DNA from: Ectothiorhodospira lacustris
Lineage (GTDB): Bacteria; Pseudomonadota; Gammaproteobacteria; Ectothiorhodospirales; Ectothiorhodospiraceae
Direction of reading: 5' to 3'
DNA length: 64,000 nucleotides
NCBI RefSeq assembly: GCF_022227845.1
Contig: NZ_JAJNQN010000008.1
Span: forward strand, 1 to 64,000
Shown here: positions 44,312 through 53,744 of the stretch, piece by piece
Layout: each line of letters opens with the position of its first letter
Numbering within the stretch: position 1 is the stretch's first letter
Program-made: the position numbers and the translations under genes
The notes under the pieces: generated by a model
Told to the model about the DNA's origin: nothing
Seen by the model: the letters and a program-made list of their open reading frames with translations, nothing else
The model's database searches: none

Positions 44312-44761
44312 ATGATGACCGAGCACACCGAGTTTGCAGATATACCTCAGGTGGCGGTGAATTTCATGAACCAGGACCACGATGAGGCGATGGCTCTGCT
44401 GGAGCGGGTGGTCGGCTGTCTGGCCGATGTGCCGGCATCTCAAGCCGACAGCGGGAGGCTGCGCGATGATCTGCGTGATTTCATCGAGCACAGCCGGGCT
44501 CACTTCCGGCGTGAGGAGGTTTTGATGAAGGCGGTGGCATTTCCACCGTTCCAGCTCCACAAGCAGGAGCATGATGCCCGCCTGGAAGACCTGGTGGCTT
44601 GCGTGGATGACCTGGATGCGGGGGTCATTGATCTGGCGGATCTGAGGCGGGTGCTGGTGGAGGACTTCGTGCCCTGGTACCAGCGCCATTGTGCCACCAT
44701 GGACAAGGCAACCGCCCGGTTCGTGGCCCGACGTGGCGCGGAGTCGGCCAAGATTCCTTAG
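44312..44761 (+). CDS. Bacteriohemerythrin
   Basis: This 149-residue di-iron oxygen-binding protein has the full ligand set in order: His in MNQDHDEAMALL, HxxxH/E in EHSRAHFRREEVLM, HxxxH in LHKQEHD, and HxxxxD in RHCATMD. It is a stand-alone domain, suggesting oxygen sensing, storage or delivery. The ATG at 44312 follows AGAGG by 6 bases; an upstream in-frame ATG (44270 or 44285) would add residues without similarity. Confidence 0.9.
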   Translation: MMTEHTEFADIPQVAVNFMNQDHDEAMALLERVVGCLADVPASQADSGRLRDDLRDFIEHSRAHFRREEVLMKAVAFPPFQLHKQEHDARLEDLVACVDDLDAGVIDLADLRRVLVEDFVPWYQRHCATMDKATARFVARRGAESAKIP

Positions 44762-44764
44762 CCA

Positions 44765-44801
44765 CCATCCCCCTCTCTCCCAAGGGGAGAGAGGGGGATG
44801 G
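44765..44801. terminator. Perfect 17-bp hairpin between convergent genes (repeat copy 3)
   Basis: Arms 44765-44781 and 44785-44801 are perfectly complementary around a 3-base loop, running from CCATCCCCC to GGGGGATGG. The element begins 3 bases after the hemerythrin stop and ends 12 bases before the ettA stop. It is the best-formed member of the family at 3070 and 12839. Confidence 0.75.
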
Positions 44802-44813
44802 CGAGTGGCCTGC

Positions 44814-46481
<1,668 letters not shown>

Positions 46482-46701
46482 GGACTCAACCTGTAGTGAA
46501 ACGTAACCCCTTATTATGTGGAATCGCCCCTGGAGTTTCCAGTGGCCGGTGCCGACCGCTTGCGCGCCCCACCAATACGCTGATCGGTTTCAGGGTTGCA
46601 AGTGCGTGATCAGTTTGCAATGCTGGGAATTGATCTTTGCGCCGCATCATTGATGACCTGGAGCCCATGCCCCCCTCAGCCGTGTTGTCTCGGGAAGTGC
46701 C

Positions 46702-48513
46702 GTGATGCCTGGTCCCGAGGGAAATTCGCCCTTACTGCATGGCGGACTGGTGGCCTTGCTGGCCCTGATGCTATTCGTGGTGGCGGACATGACTTGGGAG
46801 CAACGGCTCACGGACCGGTCCCGGGCTGAAGTGACCAGCCAGCTGGCCGCGCTGCGTGCCCGCCTGGAGGGCGAACTCAACGCCACCATCTTCCTGTCCC
46901 AGACACTGGCCACCTACGCAACCCTGAATCCTTCACTGACCCAGGCAGATTTCGGTCGCGTGGCCGGACACATCATGCGGGAACGACCGCAGGTCATCCG
47001 CAGCATTGCACTGGTGCCGGATAACGTGATCCGCTTCATCTATCCGCTGGAGGAAAATCGTGCCGCGCTCGGTGCGAATCTGTTTGATCATCCTTTGCAG
47101 GGAGACTCTGTCCGACTGGCGATGGCATCCGGCGAACCGGTGCTGGCAGGTCCCTGGCCGCTGGTGCAGGGTGGGGAGGCACTGATCATCCGGGTGCCGG
47201 TCCATGTCCCGGAATATCCAGGGGATGCAGGGCGTGGGACATACTGGGGTCTGGCCAGTGTCGTCATCGACATGGATGCGATCTATGCGATGGTGGGCAT
47301 GGGAGAGTTCCAGCGGACGTTGGCCATTGCCATCCGCGGTCGTGACGGCATGGGGGCCCAAGGTGACATCATTTTCGGCAGCCCTGAACCGTTCGACATC
47401 ACGGGTGTGGTGCAGGACGTGGTGATGCGCGGCGGCCACTGGGAACTGGGGGCGGTCCCCCGGGAAGGCTGGGGCGCGGTGTCACGCAGGCCGTTGGCCT
47501 GGTACTGGGCTGGTGCCCTGCTCATTGTTTTGTGCGGTGGGATGGCGTGGAAGCTGTCTCACCAGGCCCTTCAGGTCAGGACCTCGGAACTCCGCCACCG
47601 CGCCCTGAGTGAACGCCTGGAAGCCATCATTGCCGCCATGCCCGATATCTGCTTCATCCTGGACGCTCAGGGGCGGTATATGGATATCTTCGGGGGGGCG
47701 GATTCCCGGTACTACCACGATGGTCATCAGGCCCTGCTGGGCAAGACCGTGCATGAAGTGCTGCCCGCTGACAAGGCGGACGTTTTTCTGCGCATGATCG
47801 ACCTGGCCCTGAACAGAAGACAGCTGCAATTCATCGAATATGACCTGGATGCCGGTGAGGTCGGTGGTCTGGACGCCGATTCGGGGCCGTCCGAACCGCA
47901 GTGGTTCGAGGGCAGGATCATGCCTCTCGGGACTCAGGTGATGGGACGTCCGGCGGTGATCTGGCTATCCGTGAACATCACTCAGCGCAAGAAGGCCCAG
48001 GACCGGATTCGTCATCTGGCTCTGCACGATCCCCTGACCGGCCTGGCCAACCGCACGTTGCTGCAGGAACGCCTCATTCATGCCCTGGAACGGTCCCGGC
48101 GCCATGGTACCCATAGCGCCCTGATGTTTCTGGATCTGGATGAGTTCAAGCCTGTCAATGACCGTTTCGGTCATGCGGCGGGCGACCGGTTGCTGTGCGA
48201 GGTGGCCAGACGCCTGGAGAGTTCGGTACGGGCCATGGACATGGTGGCAAGGCTCGGGGGAGATGAGTTCGTGATCCTGCTGGAGGATTTTCCAGGGGGC
48301 GAGCTGCCCTGTGTGGTGGCCGAGAAGCTGCTGGCGGTGCTGGGCGCACCGATTCCGGTTCAGGATAGCGAATGCACCATCAGCGGCAGTATCGGCATCA
48401 GCATCTACCCTATCCATGGCGAGGACCATGACACACTGATGCGCCATGCGGACCAGGCCTTGTATCAAGCCAAGAGCCTGGGCAAGAACCGCTACCGGGT
48501 GTTCACTGCCTGA
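46702..48513 (+). CDS. Membrane diguanylate cyclase with CHASE and PAS domains
   Basis: This is a 603-residue protein: TM1 about 14-30, a periplasmic CHASE domain (about 55-240), TM2 about 268-288, a PAS domain (about 305-425) and a GGDEF domain (about 440-600). The catalytic signature is intact (GGDEF 519-523), and the inhibitory I-site RxxD (RAMD) is 5 residues upstream, so product inhibition is expected. It should make c-di-GMP in response to an extracytoplasmic signal. GTG at 46702 is directly followed by ATG. It overlaps yadH by 11 bases at the 3' ends. Confidence 0.92.
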   Translation: MMPGPEGNSPLLHGGLVALLALMLFVVADMTWEQRLTDRSRAEVTSQLAALRARLEGELNATIFLSQTLATYATLNPSLTQADFGRVAGHIMRERPQVIRSIALVPDNVIRFIYPLEENRAALGANLFDHPLQGDSVRLAMASGEPVLAGPWPLVQGGEALIIRVPVHVPEYPGDAGRGTYWGLASVVIDMDAIYAMVGMGEFQRTLAIAIRGRDGMGAQGDIIFGSPEPFDITGVVQDVVMRGGHWELGAVPREGWGAVSRRPLAWYWAGALLIVLCGGMAWKLSHQALQVRTSELRHRALSERLEAIIAAMPDICFILDAQGRYMDIFGGADSRYYHDGHQALLGKTVHEVLPADKADVFLRMIDLALNRRQLQFIEYDLDAGEVGGLDADSGPSEPQWFEGRIMPLGTQVMGRPAVIWLSVNITQRKKAQDRIRHLALHDPLTGLANRTLLQERLIHALERSRRHGTHSALMFLDLDEFKPVNDRFGHAAGDRLLCEVARRLESSVRAMDMVARLGGDEFVILLEDFPGGELPCVVAEKLLAVLGAPIPVQDSECTISGSIGISIYPIHGEDHDTLMRHADQALYQAKSLGKNRYRVFTA

Positions 48514-49285
48514 TGCCGATGCCTTTGTTGAGCAGGTAGAGGGCAGTGGCGTAGAGGATCAGGATGAAGCCGATGATGATGCCGTAGGAGAGCCACAGGT
48601 TGAAGTCCGTTACCCCCAGAAAGCCGTAGCGGAAGGCGTTCACCATGTAGAGGATGGGATTGAACATGGAAACTCCCTGCCAGAATGCCGGCAGCAGGCT
48701 GACGGCGTAGAATACCCCGCCCAGGTAGGTCAGGGGGGTGAGGATGAAGGTGGGGATGATGGAGATGTCATCGAAGCTACGGGCAAATACGCCGTTGATC
48801 AGCCCGGCCAGGGAGAACAGGGCGGCGGTGAGGACCACCACGGACAGGGCGACGGCCGGGTTGTGGATGCTGAAGGGACTGAAAAGCAGCGACACCAGGG
48901 TGACCGCCACGCCCACCGCCAGACCCCGGCAGATGCCGCCGCCGATAAAACCAAGGATGATCAGGTAGTTGGGTACGGGGGAAACCAGCATTTCTTCCAG
49001 GTGGCGCTGGAACTTGGAACTGTAGAACGAGGACACCACGTTGGCATAGGCATTGGTGATTACCGCCATCATGATCAGGCCCGGGACGATGAAGTCCATG
49101 TAGCGGATGCCGTCCATCTCGCCGATGCGCGACCCGATCAGCCCGCCGAAGATCACGAAGTACAGGCCCATGGTGATCATGGGGGGCAGGATGGTCTGGA
49201 TCCAGATGCGCGAGAAGCGCAGGACTTCCTTGATGATGATGGTCTTGAAGGCGATCCAGTTGCTGCGGGCATTGTGGGCATTCAT
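48503..49285 (-). CDS. yadH: ABC-2 type permease YadH
   Basis: This 260-residue inner-membrane permease has six predicted TM segments of the ABC-2 type. The ABC-2 signature spans the middle (SSKFQRHLEEMLVSPVPNYLIILGFIGGG), followed by FARSFDDISIIPTFILTPLTYLGGVFY. The start at 49285 overlaps the end of the ATPase gene by 4 bases. It is the partner of YadG; the export substrate is unknown. Confidence 0.92.
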   Translation of the reverse strand: MNAHNARSNWIAFKTIIIKEVLRFSRIWIQTILPPMITMGLYFVIFGGLIGSRIGEMDGIRYMDFIVPGLIMMAVITNAYANVVSSFYSSKFQRHLEEMLVSPVPNYLIILGFIGGGICRGLAVGVAVTLVSLLFSPFSIHNPAVALSVVVLTAALFSLAGLINGVFARSFDDISIIPTFILTPLTYLGGVFYAVSLLPAFWQGVSMFNPILYMVNAFRYGFLGVTDFNLWLSYGIIIGFILILYATALYLLNKGIGIRQ

Positions 49286-50205
49286 ACGCCGCGCCCCTTG
49301 TCCACCATGTGCATGAAGAGTTGTTCCAGTCGATTGGTCTTGTTGCGCATGCTGCGTACCTGGATGCCTTCCCGATTCAGATCCACGAACAGACGATTCA
49401 GGCTGACGTCCCGGTCCACGTCCGCCTCCAGGGTGAGTTCGTCCACCCAGCGCAGGCGATGACCGGTTATATCGGGTAGGTGTACCAGGGGGCGGATCAG
49501 ATCCAGGATGAAGGTCTCCGTGTTGAGTTGTCCCAGCAGGCCCTTCATGGTGGTGTTTTCGATGATCCGGCCGTGATCGATGATGGCGATGTTGCGGCAG
49601 AGGGTCTCGGCCTCTTCCAGATAGTGGGTGGTGAGGATGATGGTGCACCCCTGCCGGTTGATGTCCTTGAGGAACTGCCACATGGAACGGCGGATCTCGA
49701 TGTCCACCCCGGCGGTGGGTTCGTCCAGGATCAGCAGCCGGGGCTCGTGAACCAGAGCGCGGGCGATCATCAGGCGTCGCTTCATGCCGCCGGAGAGCGT
49801 GCGGGCCATATCCTTGCGCTTGTCCCACAGGCCCAGTTCCACCAAGTACTTTTGTGCCCGTTTCCAGGCCTCCTTGCGGGGGATGCCGTAGTAACCGGCC
49901 TGATTCACCAGGATCTCCTGCACCGGTTCGAAGGTATTGAAGTTGAATTCCTGGGGCACCAGGCCCAGGCAGCGCTTGGCGGCGTACAGGTCTCGATCCA
50001 GGTCATGGCCGAAGATGGAAACGCTTCCGCCGCTCTTGTTCACCAGGGAGGCGATGATGCTGATGGTGGTGGACTTGCCGGCCCCGTTGGGGCCGAGCAG
50101 GGCAAAGAAATCCCCCGGGGCCACGTCCAGGTCGATACCCTTGAGGGCCTCAAGGCCGTTTTTGTAGGTCTTGGTGAGCTGACGGATGCAGAGGGCTTTG
50201 GGCAT
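49282..50205 (-). CDS. yadG: ABC transporter ATP-binding protein YadG
   Basis: This 307-residue ATPase has Walker A GPNGAGKSTT (about residue 38), the Q-loop VPQEFNFNTFEPVQE, signature LSGGMKRRLMIARAL, Walker B LLILDEPTAGVD and H-loop TTHYLEEAE. A C-terminal extension of about 80 residues is typical of YadG-like ABC-2 exporters. The start at 50205 (MPKALCIRQLTKTYKNGLEALKGI) is where family similarity begins. It is divergent from the aminopeptidase gene. Confidence 0.92.
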   Translation of the reverse strand: MPKALCIRQLTKTYKNGLEALKGIDLDVAPGDFFALLGPNGAGKSTTISIIASLVNKSGGSVSIFGHDLDRDLYAAKRCLGLVPQEFNFNTFEPVQEILVNQAGYYGIPRKEAWKRAQKYLVELGLWDKRKDMARTLSGGMKRRLMIARALVHEPRLLILDEPTAGVDIEIRRSMWQFLKDINRQGCTIILTTHYLEEAETLCRNIAIIDHGRIIENTTMKGLLGQLNTETFILDLIRPLVHLPDITGHRLRWVDELTLEADVDRDVSLNRLFVDLNREGIQVRSMRNKTNRLEQLFMHMVDKGRGV

Positions 50206-50337
50206 GGTCTGTCTGTAGTGGTCCTGCGGCCGCGGAGGGGGAGGGGTAAAACAGAAAATTCTAACATATCGTCTCGAAGCCGGGCTTCTGCGCATCGCGA
50301 AAGCGCGTAAAATGCCCATTTCACGCCCTCCCAGGAC

Positions 50338-51726
50338 ATGCCCATGCTCGACTGTTTCGATAGCCGTTCCGACGCCGATTCCATCGCCCTCATCCCTGTG
50401 GAAGGCGATATGCTGGAGCGCTGGCTGGCGGATCAGCCCTCCCGCATCGTCAACTGGGTCCGGGCCTCGCGTTTTGAGGGGCGCACCGGCAGTGTCCTGC
50501 CTCTGCCGGACGAGGACGGCCATGTGCGCCGGGTGTTGGTGGGTGTGGACCGGGAGGCCTCCACCTGGGCCATCGGCAATGTCTCCAGCCGCCTGGGGGA
50601 GGGCACTTATCATCTGGACTGTGGCTGGCCGGCGGAGCGGCTGACCCGAGCGGCCATCGGCTGGGGCCTGGGGGCCTATCGCTTCGAGCGCTACAAGTCT
50701 TCCGGGCGGCCCCGGCCCCGGCTGAGCCTGGCGGGTCTGCCCGATGCCGATGCGGTGGTGCGGACGGTGGCAGCCATCGGGCTGGTTCGGGACCTGATCA
50801 ATACGCCGGCCCACGACATGATGCCCCAGCATCTGGCCGGTGCGACCCGGGCACTGGCAGAGCGGCATGGGGCCACCTTCAGCGAGATCGTCGGCGAGGC
50901 CCTGCTGGCGCAAAACTACCCCTGCATCCATGCCGTGGGTCGTGCCAGCAGCCATCCGCCGCGCCTGATCGAACTGCGCTGGGGGGATCCGTCCCACCCC
51001 CGGGTCACCCTGGTGGGCAAGGGGGTTTGCTTCGACAGCGGCGGGCTGGATATCAAGCCCGCCAGCGGCATGAGATTGATGAAGAAGGACATGGGCGGTG
51101 CTGCCCATGTGCTGGGACTGGCCGACCTCATCATGGGCGCCGGGCTGCCCGTGAGCCTGCGGGTGATGGTGGGTGCGGTGGAGAACGCCATCTCCGGCAA
51201 CGCCTTTCGCCCCGGCGACGTGCTGCGTTCCCGCAAGGGGTTGACCATCGAGATCGACAACACGGATGCGGAAGGCCGGTTGGTGCTCTGTGACATGCTG
51301 GCCGACGCCGCCGAGGAATCCCCAGAGGTGCTGCTGGATTTCGCCACCCTGACGGGGGCGGCCCGGGTGGCGGTGGGCACCGAGATCGGGGCCTTCTTCA
51401 CCAACGATGAGACCCTGGCCGAGGGCGTCAACCGGCATGCGGCGGCACAGGAGGATCCCTGTTGGCGCCTGCCGCTCCACGCCCCCTATCGCTCTCAGCT
51501 GGACAGCCGGATCGCTGACCTGACCAACACCGGCAGCGGACCCTACGCCGGGGCCATCACCGCCGCCCTGTTCCTGCAGGCCTTTGTGCCCGACGGGCAG
51601 GTCTGGGGGCATTTCGACATCATGGCCTGGAATAATCGCAACCGCCCCGGCCGTCCCAAGGGCGGTGAGGCGCTGGGGGTGCGGGCCGCCTTTGCCTGGC
51701 TTGAAGATCGCTACGGTAAGCGCTGA
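50338..51726 (+). CDS. Leucyl aminopeptidase family protein (M17)
   Basis: This 462-residue metallopeptidase has the M17 core: the Lys-containing VGKGVCFDSGGLDIKP, the MKKDMGGAAHVLGLA helix, the metal signature NTDAEGRLVLCD and TGAARVAVG. It releases N-terminal amino acids in the cytoplasm. The N-terminal domain is shorter and different from PepA, so a PepB or generic M17 name is safer. The start MPMLDCFDSR follows AGGA. Confidence 0.92.
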   Translation: MPMLDCFDSRSDADSIALIPVEGDMLERWLADQPSRIVNWVRASRFEGRTGSVLPLPDEDGHVRRVLVGVDREASTWAIGNVSSRLGEGTYHLDCGWPAERLTRAAIGWGLGAYRFERYKSSGRPRPRLSLAGLPDADAVVRTVAAIGLVRDLINTPAHDMMPQHLAGATRALAERHGATFSEIVGEALLAQNYPCIHAVGRASSHPPRLIELRWGDPSHPRVTLVGKGVCFDSGGLDIKPASGMRLMKKDMGGAAHVLGLADLIMGAGLPVSLRVMVGAVENAISGNAFRPGDVLRSRKGLTIEIDNTDAEGRLVLCDMLADAAEESPEVLLDFATLTGAARVAVGTEIGAFFTNDETLAEGVNRHAAAQEDPCWRLPLHAPYRSQLDSRIADLTNTGSGPYAGAITAALFLQAFVPDGQVWGHFDIMAWNNRNRPGRPKGGEALGVRAAFAWLEDRYGKR

Positions 51727-51732
51727 CCTGGG

Positions 51733-51918
51733 TCAGGTATCGGATTCCGGCTGCCGTTGGCCGAGTTTGTCCCGCAGCACCCGCCGAGTGTTCTTATCGG
51801 CGTCGCTGAAGACGAAGCGGCCGGCCAGCACGCAGCCCTTCATGCCCGGCTCGCAGGGGCGGTTTTCCACCTTGTGGCAGAGCCCATTGCTTTCATGGGG
51901 ACAACCCCAGCCTCCCAT
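51733..51918 (-). CDS. Small Cys-rich conserved hypothetical protein
   Basis: This 61-residue protein has four evenly spaced cysteines (6, 14, 22 and 29 from MGGWGC), in the pattern GWGCPHE-x4-C-x7-C-x2-GMKGC, followed by VLAGRFVFS and a charged tail. AGGAGG sits 5 bases before the Met at 51918. The pattern looks like a small metal-binding or disulfide-rich cytoplasmic protein; no function is known to me. Its stop is 7 bases from the aminopeptidase stop. Confidence 0.7.
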   Translation of the reverse strand: MGGWGCPHESNGLCHKVENRPCEPGMKGCVLAGRFVFSDADKNTRRVLRDKLGQRQPESDT

Positions 51919-51982
51919 CATGGCCTCCTAGTTCTTTTGTCATTTTCGGGAATCTTCCCCGCCATCACTCCCGCTGTCTGCC

Positions 51983-52052
51983 GTCACTCCCGCGAAAGCG
52001 GGAGTCCAGGGCTCCGGCCCGTGACTGGGTTCCCGATTTCGCGGGAATGACG
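51983..52052. repeat. REP-like paired hairpin (inverted-end variant)
   Basis: The hairpin ACTCCCGCGAAAGCGGGAGT with CCAG is followed by a second, TTCCCGATTTCGCGGGAA, then TGACG. It is the same family as 36386-36638. It lies just downstream of cydC. Confidence 0.8.
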
Positions 52053-52067
52053 CAATTCCTGCAAAAT

Positions 52068-53744
52068 CTACGATGACGCCATTTCCTGCAAGCGTCCCCC
52101 CTGCAGCATGTAGTGGGTGGTGCAGGGCGGGGCCATGTCCGGCTCATGGGCGATCACCAGGGTGGCCCGTCCGGACAGCCAGGGTGTCAGGCGCTGCTTG
52201 AGCCGCTCGATGGTGGCCGGGTCCAAGCCCCGGAAGGGCTCGTCAAGGATCACCACAGGGGCACCCTTGAGGATCAGGCGGGCCAGGGCAAGGCGCCGGG
52301 CCTGGCCGCCGGAGACGAGGGCGCCGCCTTCACCCACCGCAGTCTCCAGCCCCTGGGGCAGAGCGGCGATGAAGTCGTCCAGCCCGGCCAGGAACAGGGC
52401 CTCTTCCAGGGCCGCGTCATCCGCCTCGGGGCGCGCCAGGCGCAGGTTCGCGGCGACGGTATCGGCAAACAGGACGGTCTCCTGGCTGAGCACCCCCAGG
52501 GTGCTGTACAGGTCTTCATAACGCATGGACTGGACCGGGACCCCTCCCACTCGGGCCTCGCCCGCCTGGGCGGACACCAAGCGCAAGGCCACGGCAATCA
52601 GGCTGCTTTTGCCGGCTCCGCTGGCGCCGGTGATGAGCACGGTCTCGCCGGGATGGACGCTCAGGTCCACCCCGTCCAGGACCCAGGGTGCGTCGTTACT
52701 GTAGCGCAGCCGGACGCCTTCCAGGGCGAGCGTACCTTCGCTGGTGGGCTGCCGCGGCGGCACCGGTTCCGGCAGGGCCGGGCGGGTATGGGCCACGTCC
52801 AGCAGCCGGGCGGCGGCGGCACGAATCTGTCCCAGGCGCTGATAGGCCCCCGGCAGCATGGCCACGGCCTCCGACAGGCCCAGGGTGGCCAACACCAGCA
52901 GCACCACGATGGGTGCCGTCACCTGGTCTTGCGACAACCAGCCCACGCCCAGCCACAGGGCCAGCCAGACGGCCCCCAGGCCTGCCAGCATGGCGGCTGT
53001 ATCTCCCAGGGCACCCCAGCGCACCAGCTGGATCTCGGCCCGGGCCCGGGCCTGTTCGGCCGCAGCAAGGCTCGCCCGTTGCCGGGGCAGGGCACCGAAC
53101 ACCCGCAACTCCGCCAGCCCCTGCACACCTTCCACCGCCCGTTCCCGCACTCGGGCGGCAGCCTCAATGCGCGCTGCGCCGCTACGGCCGCCCAGGACCA
53201 CGGCGATGGCGGGCAGGATCAGGCCGGCCAGGGCCAGCACCGCCACCACCCAAAGCACCGTGAGAGGGGCCAGCAGGCCGAAGAAGAGGGCGCCGCCCAG
53301 GAGGGTCAGCACGGCGGTGAGAGTGGGGGTGATGACCCGCAGGAACAGACCGTCCAGGGTGTCGATATCCCCTACCAACCGCTGCAAGAGGTCGGCGGAA
53401 CGGAACCGGGCCAGAGTGCCGGGGTCCAGAGGCGCCAGGGCCCGGAACAGCCAGCTGCGCAGGTCCGCCAGATGCCGCAATACCGCTTCGTGGTTGACGA
53501 TGCGCTCCCCATAGCGGGCCACGGTACGCCCCACCGCCAGGGCGCGAATGCCGCCGGCGGGCCGGTAGACATCCAGGGCGATGATCAGCCCCGCGCCCGC
53601 CAGGGCCGACGCGGTAATGAACCACCCGGACAGGGCCAGCAGGCCGGTGGCCGCCACCACGGTGAGGACGGCCAACAGGAGGCCGCCCAGAAACCAGGGC
53701 AGGCGCGGGATGGAGAGGCGAAGGAAGGGAATCAGATCGTTCAT
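52068..53744 (-). CDS. cydC: Glutathione/cysteine ABC exporter subunit CydC
   Basis: This 558-residue half-transporter has six TM segments in residues about 18-310 and an ATPase domain (about 335-555). Walker A is TGASGAGKSSLI, signature LVSGGQARRLALARL and Walker B VVILDEPFRGLD. With CydD it exports thiols (cysteine, glutathione) and haem-related cofactors needed for cytochrome bd assembly. Its start overlaps the cydD stop by 4 bases. Confidence 0.93.
   Translation of the reverse strand: MNDLIPFLRLSIPRLPWFLGGLLLAVLTVVAATGLLALSGWFITASALAGAGLIIALDVYRPAGGIRALAVGRTVARYGERIVNHEAVLRHLADLRSWLFRALAPLDPGTLARFRSADLLQRLVGDIDTLDGLFLRVITPTLTAVLTLLGGALFFGLLAPLTVLWVVAVLALAGLILPAIAVVLGGRSGAARIEAAARVRERAVEGVQGLAELRVFGALPRQRASLAAAEQARARAEIQLVRWGALGDTAAMLAGLGAVWLALWLGVGWLSQDQVTAPIVVLLVLATLGLSEAVAMLPGAYQRLGQIRAAAARLLDVAHTRPALPEPVPPRQPTSEGTLALEGVRLRYSNDAPWVLDGVDLSVHPGETVLITGASGAGKSSLIAVALRLVSAQAGEARVGGVPVQSMRYEDLYSTLGVLSQETVLFADTVAANLRLARPEADDAALEEALFLAGLDDFIAALPQGLETAVGEGGALVSGGQARRLALARLILKGAPVVILDEPFRGLDPATIERLKQRLTPWLSGRATLVIAHEPDMAPPCTTHYMLQGGRLQEMASS

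Noticed and set aside
48503-48513. Overlap of the GGDEF cyclase and yadH as a fused or broken gene
   Set aside because: They are on opposite strands with complete C-termini; this is an ordinary convergent overlap.
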